Part shown: piece by piece, positions 25,550 through 38,101 of the stretch | Position numbering within the stretch: position 1 is the stretch's first letter | How the letters are laid out: each line of letters starts with the position of its first letter | Source: Ilex aquifolium | Taxonomy: Eukaryota; Streptophyta; Magnoliopsida; Aquifoliales; Aquifoliaceae | Length of the DNA stretch: 64,000 nucleotides | NCBI GenBank assembly: GCA_951799425.1 | Contig: OX637392.1 | Span: forward strand, 41,182,593 to 41,246,592 | Reading direction: 5' to 3' | The notes under the pieces: generated by a model | The model's database searches: none | The model's input: the letters and a program-made list of their open reading frames with translations, nothing else | What the model was told of the DNA's origin: nothing | Made by a program: the position numbers and the translations under genes

Positions 25550-26119
25550 TTTCACAAACAAAGATAGCTCAGGAACTCAACAAAACACGACTTCACAAAA
25601 CATCATTAGATCAGAAAACATAACTAGTATTCACCAAAAATCTTAAAAGTAGGTTGTTTTATTTCTTTCTTCCAATTCACCAGTGTTGTTCAGTATGTAA
25701 TTTACTTTATGCCATTAAATAATGCAAAATCAGGCCGTAAAGGTCAATTATTATCTCTATGGAGAATGTTTACATACTTGTGGTAAGTACTCTTTGAGAG
25801 TCCATGGGTAATTTTTCCCCATGCGTGTAAGGTTATGGATCATATTAATAATCTAGCAATTTTTGAGCAAAATTTTGTAGTTTGCAAATGCCATTAGTCT
25901 GGCTATCTATCTATGTACAATCCGTTTTGGCGAAGACCATTCTCCATGTAGGAATGAACATGGAACTTTCTTTTAGAACATATCCTTTTCAGGTTAGTGT
26001 GTATGCCATCAACAGAACGAGTCCCTTCCTCAACTGTTCACATACGAATTTATTCAGTAAAAGATGAGATTTTCTCCAATTTCAACCACTGTCCAATGCA
26101 ATTCCAATTCACTTATTTT
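25550..26119. other. Single-copy stretch in window, possible orphan exons
   Basis: This stretch lies between the duplicated blocks and has no counterpart at the first locus. At 25734-25782 a 49-bp segment has AAATCAG before it and GTAAGT after it. At about 25895-25995 an open segment ends TTTTCAG before GTTAGT. Translations are short and I do not recognise them. Nothing else is seen. Confidence 0.3.
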
Positions 26120-27084
26120 GTCAAATTTGATTATTAGATCTTTCCATGGCATATTAAAAAAATAAACAACACAAAATATCCTTTGCCAAAAAAATGAATG
26201 CCACTTCTATCTAAGTCTATTCATTTTGTTTTGGTAAGTAAGGTACCATTGACCGAAAAGGCATGCATAAGGAGTATACACCATGGTACGAGATATACAA
26301 CAACCACAACTGCAAAAAGAGGGAAAAATGGATGGTTGTTCTTCTAGATTTTAAAATCAGAAGAGGGGAAAATGAATGTTTAACAAGAAAAAAACAGTAT
26401 CTCCCAATCAACAACATAGATAGTTAACAATAATCAATTTTGCCAAATATATATAATAAAGTACAATTCAATTCAAATCTCAAAAGATAAACAAAATGAT
26501 TTTTACTTTTCGCGGTTGAGATCTCTTTAAATTTTACTTTAAAGTTAATCTGACGGCTAATATTAATACCTCAAATTTAATAGAAAAAAAAGAACAAAAA
26601 TGGTGTATTTGAGGTGGCTTTAAAAGTGCTTCTAGAACTTATATTTTTTCATAAATACTTAAAAAAAAAGTAGTGTTTTGAACCGCCACTACCACCACCA
26701 CCCCCATCAAGACCACCGCCGCCACCCCACCACCACCTCTGCCACAACAACAACCACCGCCGCCGCCGCCGCCGCCGCCGCCACTGTCGCCTCCCCACCC
26801 CCACCATCACCACTACCACCACCACCACCGCCGCCACCCCACCACCATCATCCCCACTATCACTACCCCACCACCACCCTCCCCACTATCACTAACCCAC
26901 CACCACCAACACCACCACCGACACTGTCGTCACCCTACCACCACCACCACTATCCCACCATCACCCCTACCACCACCTCCCCCACAACCATCACCACAAC
27001 CACCACCATCGCTGCCATCCCACCACCACGACCACCACCACTACCCCACCACCACCTCCACCCTTACTACCCCACTGCTTCAAC
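26120..27084. repeat. Duplicated block, copy 2, left part with CCA tract
   Basis: This is collinear with 12050-13150. The CCA-rich tract runs 26690-27075 and includes a CCG run near 26757-26785. No gene is recognised. Confidence 0.7.
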
Positions 27085-28405
27085 TTTAATATTGTAAACC
27101 CAAGTGCAGGTTGAGCGAAGTAATATATTTCTCGGAAGACCGAGGTCGAACCCTTAGGGAATTGTAAAATAGCAACAATCATACAAATACTAAAGCAAAC
27201 TTGTAAGAACAATTTGTTTAAGAGATTGTTGAGTTGAAAATATTGATTGAAGTAATTAAAACAGTATAATAAAAATACTAGAGCATCAGGTACTCCCTCT
27301 CAATTCCATACAATAATGATTAAAGACTTAAATCATAATTCTAGACAAGAATCAAATGTCGGTTGATTCAAGTCACCGAATTAAGCAATAAAACCACAAT
27401 TTATAATCAAAGGACTATTCAGGAACTTGAATAATCATCCAATTATATTATTCTATGAAATAATAATAATCAACTTAAGCGTGGAATAACCAGTTATTTA
27501 CTCGCAGGGAAATTCAAGCAATCCATGTACATGGCACAATGACTCAAGGATTTTTACAGAGCAAAAACTTTGCTAAGAAATCAAAAGCTGAATTAACAAA
27601 ATATCACATATCATTAAGATCAGAGTCAATAATATTACCGTACTTTATTGAGAGGTCCTCCCCTAGCCCTAGCTAAACCTTTTAGCCAGACATGACGAAC
27701 TAAAATAAAAAGATGGGAAAAGAATAATAATGCTAATCCTAATTCTAATTCCTAATTCCCTCTCTCAATAGATGAGAGCCTTTATTTATACTAAAATAAA
27801 TCATATGTACATGTAGAAGATATAAGGTTGCTTGGGAGAAATTTCTTTCCAAACAGAAGTCTTTTAAAGTTAAATCCCGTGCATAAAATCTTGGGGCCCG
27901 CGGGTACACAATCTGTCCAGATTTTGATCTTGAATTTCGCATATTTGGAGGCTGAATCACGAAATTTTCATGAAATACACTTCTGTAGCCCTTGAAATCT
28001 TCTTTACAACCCCACAAAAATCAGGTCATTCCGATATTGGAGTCAAAATTTATGTCTAAAATACTGAAAACGTGCCAAATCTTTATCTTCTAGGAAACTT
28101 TTCTAATCCAACTTTAAATGAGTTTTCTTCAAACTTGGACTCTTATAAGGATTAAATTGCTGATTTATCTTCAAGTCTTCTTATCTCAATCTTGACTCTT
28201 CAATCCTTATCAGTTATGATTCTTCCTCTAGTGATTGTTTCACCTGCATTATCCATTATTACTTTAAATCAACCAATTTACCTGCAAAATAAACCAAACA
28301 ACTAGAAAAAGTATCAAACTAGAAAATCAAGCAATTTAACACATTTAATCACAAATAATATGAAATTAACCAATCATTAATTATAATAAAATAGCACTTT
28401 TGATG
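27085..28405 (-). mobile_element. LTR-like insertion in the CCA tract
   Basis: Copy 1 of the block lacks this segment, so it inserted after or independently of the duplication. In minus-strand reading it ends with CCCTAAGGGTTCGACCTCGG and then CTTGCACTTGGGTTTACA-like sequence, a pattern common at the 3' end of plant gypsy LTRs. A TATA-like TATAAATAAAGG lies near 27780. It looks like a solo LTR; exact ends and target duplication could not be fixed. Confidence 0.5.
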
Positions 28406-29400
28406 GTTAATCACACACCACCATCGCCACCCACCACCGATTGCGACCACCGTCGTCTACCACCACCACACCACTGTTATTTGCCACCACTCATCACACT
28501 GTCACCCAGAAACACCCGTCGTCGTCCACCACCTCCATCGTCACTGCCCATCACAACAACTCACCGCCCGCCACCACCACCGTCGTTGCCCCACCACCAC
28601 CACTACCAACCACCATCACCGTTGTCTACCACCACCCACACCAACCACCACTACCGTCACCCATGGCTGCCACTACAACCATCGTCACTCAAAATTCACC
28701 ACCACCATCACCGTTACCACCCACAGTTGCCACCACCACTACGGTCATCGCCACCCACCATAACAATCACCGTCTTCCACTATCACCGTTCACTCTCACT
28801 ACAACCGGTGCTTAAATTCCTTTCTCTCTTCTCTATGTTTGTAATTTGATTTTGGGTGTTAATAAAAAATATATTTATTGTTAACCATTTTTTTTATTAC
28901 TCCTTGCCTTTAGGCACTAGCAATAACTAGTTAATCAATATTACCTCTTGCATCACATATCGATTTGAAAGTATCAAGGAGGATCAAAACGTGTTTTTGG
29001 TAGAACTCATTATCTCTCTAACCAAATGATTGGGAAGTTCTCTTATGGCCCCTACTTAGTTTAAACTTGAGTCATCTTCTATTAATAATCTCCTTATATA
29101 GACAGAGGTGGAGAATATTTGCTCACTATTCTTTTTATGTAAAAAGTCATTGCTCTTAGAAATAAGTCAGACAAAAATAAAGTAGAAATAATTTTTTAAT
29201 ACGATACCGAAAAGTTATACTACAGCACCATAACTAGACCCCAAAACCTATATGCCACATCGCAACTTCTCCGTATTTTCATTTATTATTTTGACTTCTT
29301 TCCCAATTCCTGAATATTCCTAGCTTCTTTTGTTTCTAACATCAAAAACTTTTATAATAATCACAATTCACATATCTAATACTTTATTTATGGTCACATA
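28406..29400. repeat. Duplicated block, copy 2, right part with CCA tract
   Basis: This is collinear with 13160-14312. The CCA tract runs to about 28810, followed by AT-rich sequence leading into the copia LTR. No gene. Confidence 0.7.
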
Positions 29401-30200
29401 TGATAAGAACCCTCGTTGTTCGTCAATTAGCTAATGAGCTAATGTTCATCATGTGGTCATCATGATAAGTTTTCTTTATACATGCAGTCTATGTCTATCA
29501 AGTCTAGGAGGCTACCACCGGTTGGATTAAGCTTATCATCATAAGCTTTCTTTATACATAGAGTTTATCTCTATCAAGTGTTGGAGGCTACCACCGGTTT
29601 GATTAAGATAATATAGTTATTTACCTTAGCTAGATTTGTTGATTAGGATTGATTAAGAGTTCTAGTTTAGCAATATTGTATTTCTTGTAAGCATTTAAAT
29701 GAGGGAGAATATACACAAGTCCTTTACGGCTTTTTGCGAGGTTTTTTGGTGATATTTCTTTGAGTGTTTATTTTTCTTCATGGTATCAGAGCTGAAAATC
29801 TTGATAAACAAAACCGAATGGCTGAACCATCAAACTCATTCGTCCTCTCTACCGCAAATCTTCACCATCTAATTACAATAGTTTCAATCAAGCTTAATGC
29901 CACTAATTTTCTGATATGAAGAATGCAAATTCTTCCGTTGATACAAAGTCTCAAACTTTCAGATCACCTTTATCAAAATGCTCCAGCATCATCGTTAGTC
30001 TTCGAGCCAGCACTTAGCCTTGTTGTTGGCTTAAATACTTCTCAAGAAATATGGAATTGCTTGGAAGAAAACTACCTTCAGGCAACTAAGGAAAGAGAGC
30101 TCAACTCAAACGCCAACTCCAAGCACCTAAGAAAGACTCAAAAAATTCAAAATGACTTGCCGTATTACTTGTTATCACTTATTCCTCTAGGGTCCATTTA
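29401..30200 (+). mobile_element. Copia 5' end fossil: LTR, primer-binding site, part of gag (copy 2)
   Basis: A 380-bp LTR at 29401-29780 is collinear with 14313-14692. It is followed by the TGGTATCAGAGC primer-binding site and a longer piece of gag with LVVGLNTSQEIWNCLEENYL, typical of the UBN2 gag domain of plant copia elements. It stops near 30200. Broken. Confidence 0.75.
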
Positions 30201-30239
30201 ATCAGCTCACCTTAGTACCTCTATGTTGCTACTGCTTTT

Positions 30240-30900
30240 CACTAACCTCTTTCCATAGGAATTACTTTTCCACAATAGTAGCTACCACCACCAATTCACC
30301 AAAACTTCCAATCTGGAGTGGACGAATACTTTCCCAAATTGGTGATTGTAACCCTTGCTCAAAAAGTTTTGCTTTCTTTGCTTCAGTTACAATATAATCA
30401 CCAGCATGATGAGATAACTCCGTAAAACATGCTTTATACTCAACTATTGCCATAGTATTTTGCTAGACATTAAGAAAATCCAAACCTATATTATCTCATA
30501 TACTCTCAGTGAAATGTTTACTATATTGAAGATTTTCTCAAATCTATCACACGTCATTCCTTCAGTTGCTTCTCTTACTTTCACTGATTCTCACCATTGA
30601 TCTACTTCCCCGACAAATAAATATGTTGTTAAGCTCCTCGCAAAGTTGATGGGATTTTCATTGCATCCATAAATTTCTTTACTTGTCGGAGATAGTTCTC
30701 CACATCCAACGGCTTCATCATTCCTTGAAATGTTGGTGGATGTTTCATAAATTCTTTCAAAACTATCATTTGTCTATCCTCGGGCTCTCTTGGATCAACT
30801 AGGTGTTGTCTTTCCTCATTCACTACCGGTGCATTTGGTGGTGGTGGTGCTTCCCTATCTCTACTAGTTAGATATCTGGTTGCCTTGCTTCATTCTCAGG
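30240..30900 (-). mobile_element. Gypsy gag fragment, fossil
   Basis: Minus-strand segments encode EFMKHPPTFQG...DVENYLRQVKKFMDAMKI and, further on, YKACFTELSHHAGDYIV with LFEQGLQSPI. These are successive pieces of the retrotransposon gag domain of Ty3/gypsy (chromovirus-type) elements. No pol is attached. Broken, with several breaks. Confidence 0.65.
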
Positions 30901-31048
30901 ATTACTTAATAGATCAGTCCTATACACGAGATTAGGTTGACCTTAAACGAAGCAATGGCTAAATAAACTCAAATTGCATGATGGAGATTGAAGCTACATT
31001 GCTACATTTAGAGTTATATCTGAGTTCTATCCTTGTCATCCAACAGTA
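30901..31048. other. Short spacer before the young copia element
   Basis: No feature is recognised. Its last bases match sequence near 36507, on the other side of the insertion. Confidence 0.4.
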
Positions 31049-31053
31049 TAAGT

Positions 31054-31613
31054 TGTTAGTTTTTATAAACTCAATTCTTAAAGGGTTGGTTTTGTATTTT
31101 TGGGTTTATGATAAGTCATGGTATTTGAAGAGGTAGTCACTAGAAGTGTCCAAGGTATTTTTGGGAGGTCTATTTATGGTCTTGGGAGTCTTGTTCATGT
31201 ATGGCTGCATGGGAAGTTGAACAGATTTTTCCTTGGGACTGCCGGTCATTAAGTGGCCAAATTTAGGGTGCTTTGACTAGGAAAAATGAGTTAAAAAGGG
31301 GCTGAAGTTACTGCCCAAAACAGAATGTTCTGTGCAGAAAAAACAGAGGGAAAACAGAGAGAAAAAAACAGTGTGTTGCTGCCAGAAAAATCAGCAGCCT
31401 GTTCAAGAGCAGAAGCTCTAGTTGATAGCTTATTTTGTGAGTTTTTTCTTGCTGAAAAATCAGATTGTTCTACCCTTTGTATTCCTTGATATTGTGATCA
31501 TTTTGGTTGAAATATAGATGTGTTTATTGAGTGAAATTTGTGTGATTGTGTAGCAGAATTTTATTCTCTGTTTTGTGTTCTTTGGTGATCCATTTTGCTT
31601 CCAATTTCCAACA
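31054..31613 (+). repeat. Left (5') LTR of the young copia element
   Basis: 560 bp, TGTTAG to CCAACA, paired with 35815-36374. The transcribed leader ends just before the primer-binding site. Confidence 0.93.
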
Positions 31614-31638
31614 AAAGTGGTATCAGAGCAAGGTTGTT

Positions 31639-34600
31639 ATGGCTACTATGAGTAATGTGCTTCAACCCCAATTTCCCAAATTGGGGAAAGATAATTATGG
31701 GAATTGGATTATTCAAATCAAAGTGTTGTTACAATCACAAGATCTTTGGGACATTGTTGAAAAAGGTTACATCGAGCCGACTACGGAGGAAGAACAAGCA
31801 CTTAGTGATGCTCAAAAGATGGTGCTTAAGCAATCAAGGAAGACGGATAAGAAGGCTTTATTCCTACTTTACCAATGTATTGACGATAATACTTTTGAGA
31901 AGATTTCTTCCGCCACCAACTCGAAGCAAGCTTGGAAAATTTTGAAGAGTATGCATAGAGGCATTGAAAAAACAATTCGGGTTCGTCTTCAAATATTGCG
32001 AAGTGAATTTGAAAGTTTGAATATGAATGAAGCCGAGTCAATTTCAGAGTATTTTTCAAGAACTTTGGTGATTGTGAATCAAATGTGAAGATATGGAGAA
32101 GATATTGATGATGTTCGTGTTATGGAAAAAATACTACGAACCTTAACCCCAAAATTTGAGCATGTTGTTGTAGCCGTTGAGCAATCCATGGATTTCAAGA
32201 CTACGAGCGTTGATGAATTGATGGCGACATTGGAGATACATGAGCAACGTATTAATAAAAAGACTTCAAGTTCTCTTGAACAAGCTCTCCAATCCAAGCT
32301 TTCTTTAAAAGATGAAAAAAGAGAATTTCAAGGTAGTACATCTCAAAGAGGAAGAGGTAATGAAACACGAGGTAGAGGTTATGGCAATCGAGGAAAAGGC
32401 TATGAAGGTCGTGGAAGAGGCTATGCTAATAGAGGTAGAGGAGGAAGAGACCAATTCACTAATGATGCAAGAAATCAAAATTCTTATGGTTCAAGAGGAA
32501 GAGGACGAGGAAGACCAAGAGGCAATTACAACAATCAAGGTTTTGACAAGAGGAATGTTGAATGCTTCAATTGTCACAAGTTTGGGCATTATAGCAATGA
32601 GTGTTGGGCAAGTGCAAATAAAAGTGTTGAAGAACATGTGAATTATGCCGAGAAAGCAAGTAATGAAGCGGCATCTACTTTGTTGTTGGCCTATGATGGA
32701 TCCGAGGAAGATAATGGCAACGTGTGGTTTCTTGATTCCGGGGCGAGCAACCATATGTGTGGCAAGAAGCATATGTTTGTAGAACTTGATGAAGTGGCGC
32801 AAGGCAAAGTTACTTTTGGTGACTCCTCCAACATTCCGGTGAAAGGCAAAGGTAAAATTCTTATTAAGCTCAAGAATGGCAATCATGATTTTATTTCCGA
32901 TGTATATTATGTGCCGGATATGAATAATAGCATTTTGAGTTTGGGGCAACTTTTGGAAAAGGGTTATGATATTAGCATGAAGAATCTCCACCTTACAATT
33001 AAAGATGCTCGTGGTAATTTGATTGCTAATGTGAAAATGTCCAAGAATAGAATGTTTCCTTTGAATATTCAACATGATGCTATGAGATGTTTGAATGCTA
33101 TGATTAAAGATGATTCTTGGTTGTGGCACTTGAGACTTGGACATCTTAATTTTGGTGGCTTGAAGCTTTTGTCTAGTAAGAAAATGGTGAAGGGTCTACC
33201 CTACATAGACCATCCAGATGAGTTATGTGAAGGGTGTATTCTTGGCAAGCATCACAGATTAAGCTTCTCAAGAGAAGTCAAGTGGAGAGCATCACGACCC
33301 TTGGAGCTTGTGCACACCGATGTTTGTGGTCCTTTGAAGCCTATGTCAAATGGTAAGAATCGCTATTTTCTTACTTTTATTGATGACTATAGTCGGAAGA
33401 CTTGGGTGTATTTTTTAAAAAGGAAGTCCGAAGTGTTTGAAGTTTTTAAGGAGTTCAAGAATCTTATTGAGAAGCAAAGTGGCTATTTTATCAAGAGGTT
33501 GAGATCCGATCAAGGTGGTGAGTATAGTTCCGATTTATTTGAAGACTATTGCAAGGAGCATGGAATTGTGCATCAATTCACGCCAAGCTACACACCTCAA
33601 TTGAATGGAGTTGCGGAAAGAAAAAATAGGACTATTCTTGATATGGCTAGAAGCATGTTGAAAGGAAAGAGATTGCCTAGAGAATTTTGGGCCGAAGCTG
33701 TAGCATGTGCTGTGTACTTGTTGAATCGATGTCCAACCAAAAGTGTTCGTTTCAAGACCCCGGAGGAAGCTTGGTGTTCATTCAAGCCAAGTGTAGCCCA
33801 TCTTAGAGTTTTTGGATGTATTGCTTATGCAAAGATTCCCGAAGTAAGGAGGACAAAGCTTGATGATAAAGGTGAAAAGTGCATTTTTCTCGGGTATGGT
33901 GATAGAACAATGGGCTACAAGTTATACAACCCCATTACCAAGAAAGTGATCATGACTAGAGATGTTATTTTTGAAGAGGAAGACATGTGGGATTGGAAAG
34001 AAAAAATTTCAGCCACCGAAGTGGAACTTATACTTGAAGAAGAAGAGTCCGAAGTACCAAGGGAAGTCCAAAGAGAGCCACAGACACCTCCACATGGATC
34101 CCCCTCATCTTCTACAAGTGAATCATCATCATCACCATCATCATCTTCATCATCGGATTCAAGTTCAAGTGAAAGACCAAGGAAAATGAGAAGTTTGCAA
34201 GAGATTTATGAATCTTCAGAAAATTTTGAAGGTAACTTGAATTTATTTTGTTTGTTTATGGATTGTGATCCTTTATGTTTTGAAGAAGCGGTTCAAGAAG
34301 AAAAATGGAGAATAGCAATGGAGGAAGAAATGAAGGCAATTGAAAAGAATGATACATGGGCACTAGTTAATCTTCCCCAAGGTCATAAAGCAATTGGTGT
34401 GAAGTGGGTATATAAAACCAAAAAGAATGCAAATGGTGAAGTCCAAAGATACAAGGCAAGGTTGGTTGCTAAAGGCTACAAGCAAAGGGCCGGAATTGAT
34501 TATGATGAGATATTTGCTCCCGTTGCTCGTTTGGAAACAATTAGGTTGATGATTTCTTTGGCAGCACAAAACAAGTGGAAGATTTACCAACTTGATGTGA

Positions 34601-35820
34601 AATCGGCATTCTTGAATGGATTTCTTGAGGAGGAGATTTATGTTGAACAACCTTTGGGGTATGTGAAAAAGAGACATGAAGATAAAGTGTACAAGTTGAA
34701 AAAAGCTCTCTATGGATTAAAGCAAGCACCGCGTGCATGGAATGCTAGAATTGACAAATATTTTCGTGAGAATGGTTTTCAAAAGTGTCCTTATGAGCAT
34801 GCATTATATATGAAGATGGATGGCAATGGAAGTGTGCTACTTGTTTGCCTTTATGTTGATGACTTGATCTTCACCGGCAATGATCCAATGATGTTTGATG
34901 GATTCAAGAGAAGTATGATTAAGGAGTTTGAAATGACTGATATTGGCTTAATGTCTCATTTCCTTGGCATTGAGGTTAAGCAAAGTGAAGATGGAATTTT
35001 TATTTCTCAAAGTGGCTATGCAAAGGAAGTGCTCAAGAAGTTCAAGATGGATTCTTGCAACCCGGTGAACAGACCCGTGGAAATTGGATTGGAATTGAGG
35101 AAGACCATTAGTGGTGGAAATGTTGATCCAACTTACTTTAAAAGTTTAGTTGGAAGTCTTCGGTACCTTACTTGCACAAGGCCGGACATTCTTTATGGAG
35201 TTGGCTTGGTTAGTAGATACATGGAAACACCGGATCAAACTCATCTTAATGCGGCAAAGAGAATTTTACGTTACATCAAAGGTACACTCAATGATGGCTT
35301 ATTTTATTCTTGCACTAATGATTTTAGACTTGTTGGATATTCGGATAGTGATTGGGGACGAGACTTGGATGAAAGGAAAAGTACATCGGGTTATTGTTTT
35401 TTCATGGGAGATACGGTTTTTACTTGGTCATCCAAGAAGCAAGCAATTGTTACTTTGTCTACGTGTGAAGCGGAGTATGTGGCTGCAAATTCAACGGTGT
35501 GTCATGCTGTTTGGTTGAGGAACTTGTTGAATTATTTGGGATTTTCTCAAGAAATTCCTACGGAGATCCTTGTTGATAATAGATCGGCGATGGCGTTGGC
35601 AAAGAACCCGGTATTCCATGAAAGGAGTAAACACATTGATACGCGCTACCATTTTATTAGAGAGCATGTGAAGAATGGAGAAGTGAAGTTGGTGCATTGC
35701 AAGACTCAAGATCAAGTTGCCGACATTTTTACAAAGCCATTAAAGCATGATGTGTTTGGAAGATTGAAAATGATGCTAGGCATGAGAACTCAAGGAATTG
35801 AGTTTAAGGGGGTATGTTAG
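31639..35820 (+). pseudogene. Copia gag-pol polyprotein region
   Basis: Order along the frame: gag starting MATMSNVLQPQFPKLGKDNY; an Arg/Gly-rich stretch; zinc knuckle [14 protein letters not shown] near 32570; protease with [11 protein letters not shown] near 32735; pre-integrase [11 protein letters not shown] near 33130; integrase core with [17 protein letters not shown] and NGVAERKNR (33310-33630); a Ser-rich linker; reverse transcriptase with YVDD near 34855; RNase H up to the end. The stop codon lies within the first bases of the right LTR. It is the standard Ty1/copia order with integrase before reverse transcriptase. The region appears to have about one break, so the copy may depend on others to move. 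Confidence 0.9.
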
Positions 35821-36374
35821 TTTTTATAAACTCAATTCTTAAAGGGTTGGTTTTGTATTTTTGGGTTTATGATAAGTCATGGTATTTGAAGAGGTAGTCA
35901 CTAGAAGTGTCCAAGGTATTTTTGGGAGGTCTATTTATGGTCTTGGGAGTCTTGTTCATGTATGGCTGCATGGGAAGTTGAACAGATTTTTCCTTGGGAC
36001 TGCCGGTCATTAAGTGGCCAAATTTAGGGTGCTTTGACTAGGAAAAATGAGTTAAAAAGGGGCTGAAGTTACTGCCCAAAACAGAATGTTCTGTGCAGAA
36101 AAAACAGAGGGAAAACAGAGAGAAAAAAACAGTGTGTTGCTGCCAGAAAAATCAGCAGCCTGTTCAAGAGCAGAAGCTCTAGTTGATAGCTTATTTTGTG
36201 AGTTTTTTCTTGCTTAAAAATCAGATTGTTCTACCCTTTGTATTCCTTGATATTGTGATCATTTTGGTTGAAATATAGATGTGTTTATTGAGTGAAATTT
36301 GTGTGATTGTGTAGCAGAATTTTATTCTCTGTTTTGCGTTCTTTGGTGATCCATTTTGCTTCCAATTTCCAACA
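35815..36374 (+). repeat. Right (3') LTR of the young copia element
   Basis: 560 bp, almost identical to the left LTR, followed by the TAAGT target duplication. Confidence 0.93.
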
Positions 36375-36379
36375 TAAGT

Positions 36380-37337
36380 GAGGTAACTGACTTAGAGACC
36401 TATTAGGCTTAGTAAGGTTTTGACTTAGTTTATAATTTGACTTTAGCACTACTCTCATATTTACACTAAAATTTCGTTGAAGCATATAATATTATATGCT
36501 TCAACGGTATAAGTGAGGTAATTGACTTTAGCTTCGATTTTGCTAGTGATCAATGAACCAATGTCAACAGTCCACTTACCAACTTATTCCTTGATTGACA
36601 CACCCCAATCAAAGAAATCCACCAAGAACTATGGTTCAGTACTCTTCTGTAAGATCAAATAATCTGTTATATACTAGTCTTTACACTATGACCTCACAAC
36701 TTTTGGATCGAATCATGCTTTTGATTCAATTAAAGGCTAAGTTTGCTATCTATAGCTTAAAATAATCCTTTTCTATCATTTAGCCTCTACCCTTCATGGC
36801 CTGCCTTTCTCTTTTATTTTAGAAAGAGTCCAGAAATTAAGGAAATCTCTGGTAAGGTTTCTCATATGCCTTCCTCTTGAATTGCCTGAAGCTTTCAAAT
36901 AGAGGTCTCTTGAAAACTAAGCGAGCACCTAATGTACGCCCATCTATAGATTCCGCTTGAGCACCTAATTACATACCATGACCTCTAATATAATTTGTAA
37001 ACAATCTTTCCAAGTGTGAACGCGTGGGTACTATATGGATCGCCCAAGTCTTGGTCAAGTCCGACTTTGAACCAAATTACCAACTAGTTATCTTGGTTAC
37101 TTCCGTCGTCAATCTTCGTTGCTCGTTGACCCAATGGACTCAAGACTCAACACATCTGATTCATGTAATTATGCTAACGCACTAATTCCCAACAATCTCT
37201 AATGGACGATTTTCGGATTGTTCAATTGTGGATAGTTTGGAAATGCATAATTCAATGTCAAGTTAGTAGCCATTTGCTTTAGTGTATTCAGGGAGATTTT
37301 CTCATAAAAATTTATATATTGTGTATATTTTTTTTCA
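36380..37337. other. Spacer with a perfect 32-bp palindrome
   Basis: No gene is recognised. At 36475-36506 there is a perfect palindrome with half-arm CGTTGAAGCATATAAT and no loop. The sequence ATAAGTGAGGTAA(C/T)TGACTT occurs on both sides of it (36374 and 36510). Confidence 0.5.
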
Positions 37338-38101
37338 ATATTTCAACACGAAATATGACCTTTAAACAATAGAGTGACAACTTTAGTTATAGAGAGCAAT
37401 AACGATAAGTGGTCAATAGTAGTAGAATGCTCGTGAACAAAAAACCAATAGCTAAATTGGTAGAAATAAAACTTGTCGTTATTACTAAATAAAATAGAAT
37501 ACGAGTATATCTATATAAATAGAAAATCTAACAAGTAATTTAAATATTGATAAAAATAGAATATATATAATAAATAAATATATATGTATATATATAATAT
37601 AATATAATATATAAGATAAAAAGAAAGAGTTAGCCGGCGAGTTCCGAGAAGCATGTAATTCACTGTCCTAAAGCGACTGAATTTCCCCACGTGAGGATAC
37701 TAATGAACACCAACAACTCTAAGATCTAACTCAAACGCTTGCAACACCACTTTCTCAATAATCACGTCCACTAGAAGGTAGGGAAAAAACCTAACACTAA
37801 TCGAGTTGTCCAAAATAATAATAAAATAATACCAAATCTGGTATGGATATAAGTAAATAGTAAGAATAAGTCAAAAAGAACAGTCAGTAGAAAGCTTTTG
37901 GAAAATTGTTTTTGCGAAAAGGACACTTTAATAATAAGAAGAATTACCAAAGGGCAAAGTAAGGAAATCAGTGGACTAGCAAAAGATGTTTGGGACAGAG
38001 AGAATAGAAATTGATAGTAGAATCTCATCTCACCACATCTCCTTTTATAGCCAATAATTTAGCAAATTAAATACACCCTTGTTATTGCTCCTTTAAAGCC
38101 A
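37338..38101 (-). repeat. Probable 3' LTR of the old copia element
   Basis: This is collinear with 61086-61826 over its whole length (for example AACAATAGAGTGACAACTTT near 37365 and 61110). In minus-strand reading it has a TATA-like CTATAAAAGGAG near 38045, placed as expected for an LTR promoter. Confidence 0.6.

Larger units (their letters stand above)
31054..36374 (+). mobile_element. Ty1/copia retrotransposon, young and nearly whole
   Basis: LTRs of 560 bp lie at 31054-31613 and 35815-36374, both starting TGTTAG and ending CCAACA. The 5-bp target duplication TAAGT is at 31049-31053 and 36375-36379. Primer-binding site TGGTATCAGAGC follows the left LTR (31618-31629), and a purine tract AAGGGGGTA precedes the right one. 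I counted two differences between the LTRs, about 0.4 percent, which with a rate near 1.3e-8 per site per year gives roughly 0.1-0.2 million years. The coding region has about one break. Confidence 0.93.

Noticed and set aside
32312-33144. Additional frames inside the young copia element
   Set aside because: Shadows of the gag-pol frame, one caused by the Arg/Gly-rich repeat.
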